A DNA stretch of 64,000 nt from JAJDUF01 sp965238265 (GCA_965238265.1 OZ250185.1:3410001-3474000); one strand, 5' to 3'. Counted from the first letter of the stretch, positions 43,963-53,025 are shown. Numbers and translations: made by a program. The notes: generated from the letters alone by a model not told the origin.

Positions 43963-45309
43963 TCAAGTGGACGGTCGAGGGAGGCGCCGGGCGACGGCGC
44001 TGCCGAGCAGGGCCGCGCCGGCCAGTGAGAGGAAGGCGGGGGAGAATCCGGCCACGTCAATGAGGGCGCCGGTGAGCGGGGCGGCCAGTGAGCCGATGGC
44101 AATGCCTACGCCCCAAGCCAGGCCAATCGCCGTGCCGCTGCGCCCGCCGGGGGCCAGCTCTGCGGCATAGACCAGCGCGACCGGCGGCGTGAGGCTCGTC
44201 GCGAACTGCACCGCAAAGGCACACGCCACCAGCACGGCGATCTGCGCCGCGCCGACGAACGGGGAGAGGTCGCTGCCCGCCGCCGCGAAGAGGATGACGG
44301 CGACCGTCAGTACCAGGCAAGCCCAGACGAGCAGCGTCCGGCGCCCGAAGCGATCCGAGATCGCGCCGCCGAGCGGCTGGGCCGGTATACCCGCGGTCAG
44401 GGCCATCGCCGTCAGCAGCCCGGCGGTGGCCAGACCACTCCCCAAGTGGACGAAGTAGGCCGGCAGCCAGGTGAAGATGCCGATTCCTGCCGTGCCAATC
44501 AGCCCGTGGACCACGGTCAGCAGGATGAGCGGCCGGGTGATCCCGGCGAGTAGCCCCGGCTCGGCTCGGCCGGGCGGTTCCCGCACCAGCGACCAGACGT
44601 ACAGGGCGCCGAACGCCGCCGGGAGCGCCAGGACCAAGCTGGCTTGCTGCCAGCCCAGCCGCTCGGCCAACGTCGCGACGATGATCGGGGCGAGCGCAAA
44701 CCCGATGCTGTTGCCAATGCCGTGGATACCCGAGGCCCAACCGCGCGCGTGTGGGAACCGGTGGGCGATGAGGGTCGTTGCCTGCGGGTGATACGTCGTG
44801 GAGGCGAGCGCCAGCACCGCCGCAGCCAGGAGCAGCCCGGTGTAGCTTCCGGCCAGGCTCAGGGCCAGCATCCCGACGGCATAGAGGAGGAACCCCAGCG
44901 CCAGGGCCAGGCGCCGCCCGCCTCGCCGGTCGGCGGCATACCCGACAACCGGCTGCAGGGCAGCCGAAATGCCGCCGGCGGTGAAGGCCAGGATGCCGCC
45001 TTGGAAATAGGTGATGCCGAAAGCCGTGCGCAGGACCGGCAAGAGCGGCGGCAAGACCTGTCCGTACAGATCGTTGATGGTATGGGCGGCCGTGAGGCCC
45101 AGCAGCCAGCGGCTCAACGGCCGCGTGGAACCGGGGGCAGCCGGGGACACGGCAGTTGGCGGGGGTGCGATGCTCCCGGGCGGCCGGGCGGCCGGCGGCG
45201 GCTGATTCACGACGGCAATGATAGCGGCCGGGCAGCGGCGGCTGTCGTGCCGTGCCAGTCCCACCGGATTGTTGTTGCCGGGGCTGCCGAGGGACGCTAG
45301 AATGGACAC
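43963..45309 (-). CDS. MFS transporter, fosmidomycin-resistance (Fsr) group
   Basis: Twelve hydrophobic helices with MFS motifs: HTINDLYGQVLPPLLPVLRTAFGITYFQGG (Fsr-type start), GYAADRRGGRRLAL (loop 2-3 motif), HPQATTLIAHRF and ISDRFGRRTLL in the second half. It probably exports a drug or metabolite. The start is uncertain: GTG 45309 gives a long Pro-rich N-terminus with no ribosome site, GTG 45210 gives a shorter one. About 400 residues from WLLGLTAAHTIND onward are sure. Confidence 0.88.
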   Translation of the reverse strand: MSILASLGSPGNNNPVGLARHDSRRCPAAIIAVVNQPPPAARPPGSIAPPPTAVSPAAPGSTRPLSRWLLGLTAAHTINDLYGQVLPPLLPVLRTAFGITYFQGGILAFTAGGISAALQPVVGYAADRRGGRRLALALGFLLYAVGMLALSLAGSYTGLLLAAAVLALASTTYHPQATTLIAHRFPHARGWASGIHGIGNSIGFALAPIIVATLAERLGWQQASLVLALPAAFGALYVWSLVREPPGRAEPGLLAGITRPLILLTVVHGLIGTAGIGIFTWLPAYFVHLGSGLATAGLLTAMALTAGIPAQPLGGAISDRFGRRTLLVWACLVLTVAVILFAAAGSDLSPFVGAAQIAVLVACAFAVQFATSLTPPVALVYAAELAPGGRSGTAIGLAWGVGIAIGSLAAPLTGALIDVAGFSPAFLSLAGAALLGSAVARRLPRPST

Positions 45310-45332
45310 TAGATGCTAGATACAGAGATGCA

Positions 45333-45380
45333 CCCCACGGCTACTGTGCCGTGGGGGTGGGCCGGCGGCTCATCAGGCCG
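45333..45380 (+). promoter_or_regulatory. Two stem-loops in the leader of the GNAT-like gene
   Basis: CCCCACGGC (45333-45341) pairs with GCCGTGGGG (45348-45356) over six bases, and GGCGGC pairs with GCCGCC around 45363-45381. The ATG follows at 45396. These could form a structured leader, or they could simply end the divergent transcript. Confidence 0.35.
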
Positions 45381-45395
45381 CCTTGTTGTATAGCA

Positions 45396-46382
45396 ATGCT
45401 AACCATCTCGTCTGCCCGGTTACAGGACCTCTTTCGTTTCGGCGAGTTGAGCCGGCATGGCTTTTCCCTGGTGAGACGTCCCCGTACTTGGTCTCCTTTG
45501 TGGGCCGCGATCCGTTCCCACGGGCCGGTCGCCGGTCTTTGGCCATCGAGCACGCGCACGTTTGCGCTGCGGGAGAGCCGGCGCGTCATCGGCTTCGCCC
45601 AGACGACCTTGCGCCGCGAACCGGACCAGTGGGAGATCATGTACTTGGTGTTGGCGCCGGCCGGAAGCGCCGGGTCGCCGCCGGTCGTGGCCGCCGCGGC
45701 CGAGCGCCGCGTGTCGCGGCTGCTCAGTGGCATCTGTGAGGCGGAGGAGGAGGAAGGGACGACCCGGCTCTTCGCACGCCTACCGGACGGTTCGGCAGTG
45801 GTCGAGAGCTTCCGGCGCCTGGGATTCGCCAAGGTGCTCACGGAGCATACCTATGTGGCCAACGTGCAGGCAGGCAGCGCGCCGCCGCCGCTCTTGGGCC
45901 TACGCGAGCAGCGCCCGGCCGACGCCTATCCCCTCTGGCAGCTCTATCGTGCGTCCACACCGGCAGTCGTGCAGACTGCTGAGGCGTTGAGCAGTCGGCA
46001 ATGGGACCTCCCGTTGCCGATGCTGCCACGCTGGCTCCTGCCGCGCCGCCGCGCTAGAGGCTGGGTTGTCCCCGGCGAAGCGCGGCCTTTGGCCTGGGTG
46101 CAGCTTGTTATGGATGGGCATAAATCGGCCGTTGCCGAGGTCATGGTAGACCCGGACGCCACCGATCTCATCGCCGACCTGCTCGACTACATCGTCGCCC
46201 AAGTGGGTAGTGGCAACGCGCTCCTCACCTGCACCGTCCGCGAGCATCAGACGGCCTTACGATTCGCCCTTGAGGAGCGCGGGTTCGGGTTGGCCGAATC
46301 GTCCGACTTCGTGGTGAAGCGCCTCGCCGTGCCGGTGCTCCAGCGCGGACTGGTCCCGATCTTGGAGAAGGTAGCCACATGA
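45396..46382 (+). CDS. GNAT-like acyltransferase protein
   Basis: A 328-residue protein with two GNAT-like halves: RRVIGFAQTTLRREPDQWEIMYLVLAP and ADAYPLWQLYRASTP..., ending with PLAWVQLVMDGHKSAVAEVMVDPDATDLIADLLDYIVAQVGSGNALLTCTVREHQTALRFALEERGF. A clear acetyl-CoA Q/RxxGxG loop is not visible, so the fold call is tentative. The stop TGA overlaps the ATG of the R3H ATPase (4 bases), so the two are translated together. Confidence 0.6.
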   Translation: MLTISSARLQDLFRFGELSRHGFSLVRRPRTWSPLWAAIRSHGPVAGLWPSSTRTFALRESRRVIGFAQTTLRREPDQWEIMYLVLAPAGSAGSPPVVAAAAERRVSRLLSGICEAEEEEGTTRLFARLPDGSAVVESFRRLGFAKVLTEHTYVANVQAGSAPPPLLGLREQRPADAYPLWQLYRASTPAVVQTAEALSSRQWDLPLPMLPRWLLPRRRARGWVVPGEARPLAWVQLVMDGHKSAVAEVMVDPDATDLIADLLDYIVAQVGSGNALLTCTVREHQTALRFALEERGFGLAESSDFVVKRLAVPVLQRGLVPILEKVAT

Positions 46383-48181
46383 GCGCTGCGCCAGCGCCGA
46401 CGCCGGAGCGGCCCAATCCGCTGGACATAGAGCGTGCCGCGCTGCCGGATCGAGACGGCACACCGGACACGCCGGCCGGCCCGGTATCCGTCCCAACGAC
46501 CGTCACCAACGATCTGCCGGAGCTCCTGGCCGCTCTCCCGCTGCGTATTCGTCAGCCGCTGGAAGCGCTGCCCGACGTGCCGGAGCTGTTGGAAGTGGTG
46601 ATGGACCTCGGCCGGTGCCCCGAGGCGCGTTTCCCGGATCGCGACATCGTGTTGAGCACGCAGGAAATCGGCGCATCCGATCTCGACTACACACGCGAGC
46701 GCTTGGGGCGTTTCGGCGGTGACAATCGGGCCGGTATCGAACGCACACTGCATCGCATTTCCGCGATCCGCAACCGCGCGGGCACGATTGTCGGCCTGAC
46801 CTGCCGCGTCGGTCGCGCCGTGTACGGCACCATTGACATCATCCGGGACATCGTGGAGACCGGCCAGAGCCTCCTCATCCTCGGGCGACCGGGTATCGGG
46901 AAGACGACGATGCTCCGCGAAGTGGCCCGTGTGCTCGCGGACGACCTCGGCAAGCGGGTCATCATCGTGGATACGTCCAACGAGATCGCCGGCGATGGGG
47001 ATATCCCGCACCCGGGTATCGGCCGGTCCAGGCGGATGCAGGTGCCGACCCCGGCACAGCAACATGCGGTGATGATCGAGGCGGTGGAGAACCACATGCC
47101 CGAGGTCATCATCATTGACGAGATTGGCACCGAGCTGGAGGCATCAGCGGCGCGCACCATTGCCGAGCGGGGCGTGCAATTGGTCGGCACCGCCCACGGC
47201 AACAGCCTCGACAACCTCTTGGTCAACCCGACGTTGAGCGACCTCATCGGCGGCATCCAGCCGGTGACGCTGGGCGACGAGGAAGCGCGCCGCCGGGGTA
47301 CGCAGAAGACGGTGCTCGAACGGAAGGCCCCCCCGACGTTCGAGGCGCTCGTCGAGATGCACCAGCGACAGCGGGTACACGTCCACCATGACGTAGCCGC
47401 GACGGTTGACGCTTTGCTGCGCGACGTACCGGTACAGGTGGAGGTGCGCGGGTGGAATGACGACGGCACGATGACCCGGGACTACGAGGAGCTTGCGCCG
47501 GCTGCCGATGAGTACGCTTGGCCGGCAGAGCAACGTCCCTGGCGTGGCCGCCGGACGAATGGCTCGCGCGGACGCGAGCGGCCACCCGACCTGCTCGACC
47601 TGGAGCGGGATCACGACTGGCAGGCAGTGGTAGGCACTGTTGAGGGCCGGGGCACAGACGACGGTGACGCGCCTGGTGACGCACCAGACTCGCCGGCGTG
47701 GCAGCCCGTGCGTCTCTATCCGTTCGGCATCAATCGTGATCGGTTGGCACAGGCCAGCCGCGCTCTCAATATCCCGGTGCTGCTCACGGACGACCTTGAG
47801 GAAGCCGATGCGCTCATGACCCTCAAGAGCCATTTCCGTAAGCAGACGGGCTTGGTGCGGCAAGCGCAGGCCCGGGGGGTGCCGATCTATGTCCTCAGAA
47901 GCAACACGGTGGCGCAAATGCAGCAGTCGCTCTCCGCCGCGTTCCAAGATGATTCCGAGCAGCCGCGCTCGCCGCGCCGGCAGGCGCTCCAGGAAACCTA
48001 CGAAGCGATCAAGCGGACGCTCTCGACAGCAGAGGCGATGGAGCTGTCGCCCCAAAACGCGCCGATCCGACGCCTGCAGCACGAGCTGGCGGCGCGGGCC
48101 AAGCTGATCTCGCGCAGTCTCGGTCAGGAGCCGAACCGCCGGGTGCGCATCTCGTCGCCACGCAGCGGCAAGCGCTCGTAG
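46379..48181 (+). CDS. SpoIIIAA-like AAA ATPase with C-terminal R3H domain
   Basis: A 600-residue protein. The ATPase core has Walker A GRPGIGKTT at residues 169-177 and Walker B VIIIDEIG at 243-250, with ERGVQLVGTAHGNSLDNLLVNP after it, the pattern of the stage III sporulation AA-like family. A central linker (about 370-450) is basic and poorly conserved. Residues about 535-590 form an R3H single-strand nucleic-acid-binding domain. Related proteins are widespread in Cyanobacteria and Chloroflexota that do not sporulate; their role is unknown. Coupled to the GNAT-like gene upstream. Confidence 0.88.
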   Translation: MSAAPAPTPERPNPLDIERAALPDRDGTPDTPAGPVSVPTTVTNDLPELLAALPLRIRQPLEALPDVPELLEVVMDLGRCPEARFPDRDIVLSTQEIGASDLDYTRERLGRFGGDNRAGIERTLHRISAIRNRAGTIVGLTCRVGRAVYGTIDIIRDIVETGQSLLILGRPGIGKTTMLREVARVLADDLGKRVIIVDTSNEIAGDGDIPHPGIGRSRRMQVPTPAQQHAVMIEAVENHMPEVIIIDEIGTELEASAARTIAERGVQLVGTAHGNSLDNLLVNPTLSDLIGGIQPVTLGDEEARRRGTQKTVLERKAPPTFEALVEMHQRQRVHVHHDVAATVDALLRDVPVQVEVRGWNDDGTMTRDYEELAPAADEYAWPAEQRPWRGRRTNGSRGRERPPDLLDLERDHDWQAVVGTVEGRGTDDGDAPGDAPDSPAWQPVRLYPFGINRDRLAQASRALNIPVLLTDDLEEADALMTLKSHFRKQTGLVRQAQARGVPIYVLRSNTVAQMQQSLSAAFQDDSEQPRSPRRQALQETYEAIKRTLSTAEAMELSPQNAPIRRLQHELAARAKLISRSLGQEPNRRVRISSPRSGKRS

Positions 48182-48280
48182 CGGGCAGCCCCCACCCTTC
48201 CCCCCTCATAAGGGTAGGTTGTTTGTGTAGGGGCGCGATGCCTACGCTGGCCGCTCAGGCCAGGGAATCGCGCCCAGGCG

Positions 48281-48312
48281 CTCGTCATTCCGGCGAAAGC
48301 CGCAATCCACGT
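48281..48312. repeat. Palindromic repeat family B variant
   Basis: CTCGTCATTCCGGCGAAAGCCGCAATCCAC, an imperfect relative of the ATTCCCGC palindrome (a Rickettsia/Chloroflexi-style TCATT...CAATCC unit). Confidence 0.55.
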
Positions 48313-48384
48313 TCCCCGACTGGCGCCAGCATCGCGCCCAAGCTACTATGAAGCAGTGACACGGGCAGCGAGTGAGGGAAGGCC

Positions 48385-48795
48385 ATGGTCGTCGAAGACG
48401 TCGAACAAGCGCAGCTCAGTCGGCTAGAAGGCATCACCGAGCAGGTGAGCCACCGGCTCGACGACATGCACCAGTCCATGGAGGGGTTGCGGACCGAGAC
48501 GAACAGCCGGTTTGCGGCAATGCACCGGTCCATCGACGGACTGCGAGCCGAGATGCACAGCCGGTTGGAGAAGATGGACCAGTCTATCGATGGGCTGCGG
48601 GCCGAGATGCACCGATCCATCGACGGGCTGCGAGCCGAGATGCACAGCCGGTTGGAGAAGGTGGACCAGTCCATCGATGGTTTGCGGACCGAGATGAACA
48701 GCCGTTACAACACGCTCATAGTAGTGATGGTCGGCGCGTGGGTGACGATCATGGCTGCGCTCATCACCGTGCTGGTTGCCCTATTACTCAAGTAA
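48385..48795 (+). CDS. Coiled-coil tail-anchored membrane protein with internal repeats
   Basis: A 136-residue protein. Residues about 20-108 are a long coiled coil made of near-identical units (MHRSIDGLRAEMHSRLEKMD, repeated with small changes), encoded by DNA direct repeats at about 48523-48690. Residues about 111-135 (TLIVVMVGAWVTIMAALITVLVALLL) form one helix at the C-terminus. This layout fits a scaffold anchored in the membrane. No function can be assigned. Confidence 0.7.
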   Translation: MVVEDVEQAQLSRLEGITEQVSHRLDDMHQSMEGLRTETNSRFAAMHRSIDGLRAEMHSRLEKMDQSIDGLRAEMHRSIDGLRAEMHSRLEKVDQSIDGLRTEMNSRYNTLIVVMVGAWVTIMAALITVLVALLLK

Positions 48796-48807
48796 CTGCC
48801 CCCGCAC

Positions 48808-48853
48808 CGTCATTCCCGCCCACCGTCATTGCGGCGCAAGCCGCAATCCATGT
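48808..48853. repeat. Palindromic repeat family B, two units
   Basis: ACCGTCATTCCCGCCCACCG followed by CGTCATTGCGGCGCAAGCCGCAATCCA, in the gap before tmk. Confidence 0.6.
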
Positions 48854-49007
48854 CCCCCTGCCACAGCGGCAGGGCCAGCGAGAGCCACAGCACTTGCCGC
48901 TGACTCAGAAACGACTGAGACGTTTCAACCGATACTGCCGGCAAGTTACCCGGCAGGGGGTACACTGAAGCGCTGGCCAAGCCAGAGGTGAGACGCACGG
49001 CTGGAGG

Positions 49008-49883
49008 ATGCAGTTGGAGACGGGGGCGCGTGGAGAATCGGCGCCGGAAGGTGGAGCGCGGCCGCAGCCGTTCCACGTAGATCGCTTCATCTCGTTCGAG
49101 GGCGTAGACGGATCGGGCAAGACCACGCAGCTGATCCGGCTTGGTGAGCGCCTACGGCAGGCCGGTCACGAGGTTGTTGCGACCCATGAACCAGGTGGCA
49201 CGCCACTCGGCGAGCACTTGCGTAATATCCTACTCGACCCGGCCGTCGGCGAAATAGACGCTGCCACGGAAGCCGCGCTGCTGGCAGCATCCCGTTCCGA
49301 TCACATCGTCCGCAAAGTGCGGCCGGCGCTGCAAGTCGGGGCGGTCGTCCTGACGGATCGCTACGTTGCCTCAACCTATGCGTACCAAGGCTACGGCTCC
49401 GGGATGCGCCTCGCTACCCTGAAGGAGATCATGCAGCCCTTTCTGCACGGGCTGCTCCCCGGTCTGACCATCTTGCTCGATCTCGACCCGGCAATTGGCC
49501 TAGAGCGGAAGCGCCGGCAGTTAGAAACCGAGGGCGGCGCGCTGTCTCGGTTTGATCTCCGTCCGTTGGAGTATCACCAGAAAGTCCGCGACGGGTTCTT
49601 GGACCTGGCCGCTGCCGACCCGGAGCGCTGGCTGGTGCTGGACGCGCAACAGGAGCCTGGCCGGATCAGCGCGCGTATCTGGGAGCGGGTAAAACGGCAG
49701 ATTAGGCCGGCGCCAGGTCAGCCGGCAGCGGACGCCCCACAGCGGATTGTCAATAACGGCGCTTTGCTTCCGGCAGTACCGGCGGCAGCAGGCTACCCGC
49801 CCGCTGAGGTCGGCACGGAGTCGGCCTGGGCCACGGTCGCGCCGGGGAGCGCGCCTTCGACCCACTCCTCCCCGGATTGGTAG
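49008..49883 (+). CDS. tmk: dTMP kinase
   Basis: Phosphorylates dTMP to dTDP. The P-loop EGVDGSGKTTQL (residues 31-42), EPGGTPLGEHLRNILLD (dTMP-binding), LTDRYVASTYAYQGYGSGM (DRY motif) and LDLDPAIGLERKRR (lid) are all present. A ~60-residue low-complexity C-terminal extension follows the kinase domain and overlaps the moaE gene on the other strand by 91 bases, so the real end may be a lost stop codon. The long Gly-rich N-terminus before residue 27 is also unusual; a later start is possible. Confidence 0.92.
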   Translation: MQLETGARGESAPEGGARPQPFHVDRFISFEGVDGSGKTTQLIRLGERLRQAGHEVVATHEPGGTPLGEHLRNILLDPAVGEIDAATEAALLAASRSDHIVRKVRPALQVGAVVLTDRYVASTYAYQGYGSGMRLATLKEIMQPFLHGLLPGLTILLDLDPAIGLERKRRQLETEGGALSRFDLRPLEYHQKVRDGFLDLAAADPERWLVLDAQQEPGRISARIWERVKRQIRPAPGQPAADAPQRIVNNGALLPAVPAAAGYPPAEVGTESAWATVAPGSAPSTHSSPDW

Positions 49884-50272
49884 ACTTCCTTCTTCCAGAT
49901 CGGCGCGGTACTTTTCACCCGGTTGATGGCATAGTGGCAGGCCTCGAACGATTCATGGCGATGCGGTGAGGCCACCGCAATAACGACGGAAGCCTCGCCT
50001 ACGTGCAGGCGGCCGATGCGGTGAGCAATAGCGATCTTTTGCTCCGGCCACCGCGCGGCTACCTCCGCCGCCACCTCGGCCAGCTTGGCTTCCGCCATTT
50101 CCGGGTAGGCGTCGTATTCGAGCACCTGCACCCGATCTGGCTCGCCACCGGGGCCGGGATCGGCACGGACGACACCGGAGAACACACACAACGCCCCATC
50201 GGTGGGGGCTTGCACCGCAGCGATGAGCGCACCGACGTCAATCGGCTCACGAGTGATCTGGCAGAGCGCCAT
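49793..50272 (-). CDS. moaE: Molybdopterin synthase catalytic subunit MoaE
   Basis: A 159-residue MoaE: GALCVFSGVVRADPGPG, VLEYDAYPEMAEAKLAEV, and the key HRIGRLHVGEASVVIAVASPHRHESFEACHYAINRVKSTAPIWKKEVY, with both active-site lysines in VKSTAPIWKKE. It uses sulfur carried on MoaD to make molybdopterin from cyclic pyranopterin. moaD lies directly upstream and overlaps by 26 bases. The 3' end overlaps tmk on the opposite strand. Confidence 0.95.
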   Translation of the reverse strand: MALCQITREPIDVGALIAAVQAPTDGALCVFSGVVRADPGPGGEPDRVQVLEYDAYPEMAEAKLAEVAAEVAARWPEQKIAIAHRIGRLHVGEASVVIAVASPHRHESFEACHYAINRVKSTAPIWKKEVYQSGEEWVEGALPGATVAQADSVPTSAGG

Positions 50273-50585
50273 CAGTACACCCTCCTGGTGCTGCGTCGCG
50301 GCGCAATGGTGAACGGTGCCAGCTCAGGCGGGTGCGGGGGTGAGGAGCGCCGCCGCTCACCGGTGGTATGAAGACCACCTCGTCGCCATCCGCAAGCACC
50401 GTCTCCGGGGAAACGTACTCCTGGTTGACGGCCGCCGTGCAGGTCAGCCGCCGCAGGGGGGGATTGGCAGTGGCGAGGCGTTCCCAAAGGTCGCCGACCG
50501 TTGCGCCCTCCGGTAGCTCCCAACGCGCCGCAGTGTCGCCAATAATCTCGCGCACGGCAGCAAAATAACGAACTTGCACCCACAT
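50247..50585 (-). CDS. moaD: Molybdopterin synthase sulfur-carrier subunit MoaD with C-terminal extension
   Basis: A ubiquitin-like ThiS/MoaD protein: VQVRYFAAVREIIGDTAARWELPEGATVGDLWERL, AAVNQEYVSP, and LADGDEVVFIPPVSGG. MoaD normally ends in Gly-Gly, which becomes the thiocarboxylate. Here the GG is at residues 78-79 and 33 more residues follow, running into the moaE start. Either the stop codon was lost or mis-sequenced, or the tail must be cut off before use. The start at ATG 50585 gives a normal N-terminus. Confidence 0.88.
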   Translation of the reverse strand: MWVQVRYFAAVREIIGDTAARWELPEGATVGDLWERLATANPPLRRLTCTAAVNQEYVSPETVLADGDEVVFIPPVSGGAPHPRTRLSWHRSPLRRDAAPGGCTDGALPDHS

Positions 50586-50633
50586 CGTAGCCGGAGTGTA
50601 GCACACCGCACGCGCCGGAGACGCGCCTCACCC

Positions 50634-50727
50634 CCCGGCCCCCACCCTAGCCCTCCCCCGGAGCCAGCTCCAGGGGAGGGAATGTGCCGTCCCCTGCGGA
50701 GCGGGGGGGCCATAGGGGGGCCGGAGC
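50634..50727. repeat. Intergenic repeat family A
   Basis: CGGCCCCCACCCTAGCCCTC, CTCCAGGGGAGGGAATGTGCCG, and GCGGGGGGGCCATAGGGGGG. Same order of blocks as at 26862 and 54196. Confidence 0.75.
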
Positions 50728-51007
50728 CGTGCGTTGACGGTCAGCCAACGCCGGGCTATCCTTAGCCTGGCCGCGCAAAGCTGCGGGACTGGGGCACTGG
50801 CTTGTGGCGACGGCCCGGCGTGCCCGCTAGCGGCAGGTAGCTGCGGCGCTGTCGTTCCTATCTTGGGTACGTATCCTCCGGCTATCCCTAGACGTTCCGG
50901 TATCGGTAACCATCCTGCTGCCTCCGTGTAGCCACGCGATGACCGATAGATAGCGATAGCAGAGCGCAGTTGCCTGCGCCGCGCCGGGACGCCAACGGTC
51001 AACACAC
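50728..51007 (+). other. Structured-looking leader before the D,D-carboxypeptidase gene
   Basis: No gene is visible in these 280 bases. Several GC-rich inverted segments occur (for example GCAGGTAGCTGC), and GCGCAAAGC is reminiscent of one block of GEMM c-di-GMP riboswitches, but the rest of that consensus is missing. It must contain the promoter for the gene at 51008. Confidence 0.25.
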
Positions 51008-52228
51008 ATGAGTGCTGATGACCAGCATCGAGGTACTGATCGGCGCCGCTCGCCGGCCCGACCTGGCACCCGGCGCAGCCGCCAGCCGCCAGCCTGGAGC
51101 AACGACCACGCTGCACCCGATACCACCGCCGACTGGGAGCACCAGGAGCAATGGCTCGCGTCGTCGGAAGTGGCAGTAGACACGGGAGGCGACGCCGAAC
51201 CAGCCCCCTCACCGCCCGGCGCTCGCCGACGCCGGCGCACCGAATGGTGGCTGCTGGCACCGCTGACGCTGGCCTTGTTCGTGATCTTCCAGCTTGCTCT
51301 GGCCCAGCGTGGCAACCGAGACGCTCTAGTCGTCCTTGAGACCAAGCCGGAGTCGGGCCAGCCGACGACGGCTCCCACTGCACCACCGATGCCGACGCCC
51401 AGCATCCGCTATAGCGCGAATCGCCTGGCACAGGTAGCCGGAGGCTCGCTCGGTGCGGCCCCGATTGGTGTCATACCCGGTGCCCCAGCGCTGGATGCAC
51501 AGACCGCAATCCTCGTGGATATGGATCGGCGCGAGGTGCTCTATGTGAAGAATCACCACACGCCCCGCCCGATGGCGAGCACCATCAAGATTGTCACGGC
51601 TATCGTTGCCCTGGAGCATGCCTCGTTGAGCACGATTATCGAGGTGGACGCGGCGGCGGCGGCGATGGAGCCGAACGTCATGGGCTTGCAGGCTGGCGAG
51701 CGCCTCACGCTCGAAGAGCTGCTCTATGGTCTGATGCTCGACTCGGGTAATGACGCTGCCGAGACCATCGCGCGGGGTTTGTTCGGAGATCGCGCCCGCT
51801 TCATTCGCCTGATGAACGACTTGGTAACCAAACTGGGATTGCAGAACACGCACTTTGCCAATCCGAGTGGGTTGGACGCCGCCGCGCAGCATACCTCGGC
51901 CTACGACCTCGCCGTTCTGGCGACCTACGCGCTCCAAAACCCGACCTTCCGCGAGATCGTCGGCACGCAACGCAAGGTGATCCCCGCCAGCCGTGAGCCG
52001 GGGCGAGAACACGGCTGGTTCGGCCCAACCAATCTCAATCGCTTGCTCGGCACCTATCCCGGCGCATTCGGCGTGAAACCCGGCTGGACCGGCGACGCCG
52101 GGTACACGCTGGTCGCGGGAGCAGAGCGTGGCGGCCGCTCGCTGCTGGCCATCGTACTCGGCAGCCGCGGTCATTTCAGCGACGCCGAGCGGCTGCTGAA
52201 CTACGGCTTTGCTACCCTGGCCGGTTAG
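51008..52228 (+). CDS. D-alanyl-D-alanine carboxypeptidase (S11 family)
   Basis: A 406-residue membrane-anchored penicillin-binding protein. A basic cytoplasmic N-terminus leads to one helix (residues about 80-99), then a Pro/Thr linker, then the S11 domain. The SxxK motif is STIK (191-194), SxN is SGN (246-248), and the third motif reads KPG (357-359, in VKPGWTGDAGY) where KTG is typical; K and G are kept. It should trim pentapeptide stems of peptidoglycan outside the membrane. endonuclease V follows 6 bases later, probably co-transcribed. Confidence 0.9.
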   Translation: MSADDQHRGTDRRRSPARPGTRRSRQPPAWSNDHAAPDTTADWEHQEQWLASSEVAVDTGGDAEPAPSPPGARRRRRTEWWLLAPLTLALFVIFQLALAQRGNRDALVVLETKPESGQPTTAPTAPPMPTPSIRYSANRLAQVAGGSLGAAPIGVIPGAPALDAQTAILVDMDRREVLYVKNHHTPRPMASTIKIVTAIVALEHASLSTIIEVDAAAAAMEPNVMGLQAGERLTLEELLYGLMLDSGNDAAETIARGLFGDRARFIRLMNDLVTKLGLQNTHFANPSGLDAAAQHTSAYDLAVLATYALQNPTFREIVGTQRKVIPASREPGREHGWFGPTNLNRLLGTYPGAFGVKPGWTGDAGYTLVAGAERGGRSLLAIVLGSRGHFSDAERLLNYGFATLAG

Positions 52229-52234
52229 CGCGTT

Positions 52235-52996
52235 GTGAGTCTCGCTATGCCAACACGGAAAATACGAGATAGCAGCGCAGTAGCGCTCGCTGGCCAGCAG
52301 CTGCACCGTTGGGACGTCTCGCCGGCCGAGGCTCGCGCCATCCAGGACAAGCTGAGTAGCCGCGTGGGGCGACACACCGCGCTGGGGAACGTGCGCCTCG
52401 TCGCCGGGGCCGATGTCCACCCCCTGGGGCCGCGCTCATCGGGGCGGAGCGGCGAGATGGTGGGCGTTGTCTCGGTCCTGAGCTACCCGGAGTTGACCGT
52501 GGTCGAGGCCGCTCAGTCCGTTGTCCCGGCCGAGTTCCCCTATATCCCCGGCTTGCTCTCGTTCCGGGAGGCGCCGGCCGTCCTCGCCGCGATGGCCCGG
52601 CTGACCCGTGCGCCCGATCTGCTCCTGGTAGATGGCCAAGGCTTGGCGCACCCGCGCCGTTTCGGATTAGCCTGCCACCTCGGCGTGCTGCTCGATCTCC
52701 CGGCCATTGGCTGCGCCAAGTCCATCCTCATCGGCAAACACGGGCCCCTCGCGCCGGAGCGCGGCGCGCGCGCGGCCCTGATCCACAAAGGGGATGCGGT
52801 GGGTGCCGCCGTGCGAACGCGGAGCGAGGTGCAGCCGGTGTATGTGTCCGTGGGGCACCGCGTTGATCTCGCAGCCGCCGTCACCTGGGCGCTCCAATGC
52901 ACGTCCCGCTATCGGATCCCCGAGCCACTGCGCCAGGCCCATCTGACGGCCCGCCATGCCCGCACAACCCGGCAGCAGCAGCTCCCGCTCGGCTAG
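52235..52996 (+). CDS. nfi: Endonuclease V (deoxyinosine 3' endonuclease)
   Basis: Cuts DNA near deaminated adenine. Family motifs: VAGADVHP (catalytic Asp 60), FPYIPGLLSFREAP (Glu 112 and the wedge PYIP), LLLVDGQGLAHPRRFGLACHLGV (Asp 133, substrate pocket) and CAKSILIGKH. Length (253) is slightly above usual. An ATG 12 bases after the GTG start is an equal candidate. The gene begins 6 bases after the carboxypeptidase stop. Confidence 0.9.
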   Translation: MSLAMPTRKIRDSSAVALAGQQLHRWDVSPAEARAIQDKLSSRVGRHTALGNVRLVAGADVHPLGPRSSGRSGEMVGVVSVLSYPELTVVEAAQSVVPAEFPYIPGLLSFREAPAVLAAMARLTRAPDLLLVDGQGLAHPRRFGLACHLGVLLDLPAIGCAKSILIGKHGPLAPERGARAALIHKGDAVGAAVRTRSEVQPVYVSVGHRVDLAAAVTWALQCTSRYRIPEPLRQAHLTARHARTTRQQQLPLG

Positions 52997-53025
52997 GAGC
53001 GCGCGCTCCCGCCATTGACATTTCC

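Noticed and set aside
48523..48690. CRISPR-like or satellite repeats
   Set aside because: They are codon-level repeats inside the coiled-coil gene.
50728..50900. c-di-GMP (GEMM) riboswitch before the carboxypeptidase gene
   Set aside because: GCGCAAAGC and AGGTAGC blocks resemble parts of the motif, but the GGGCAAACC helix, tetraloop and receptor are missing.
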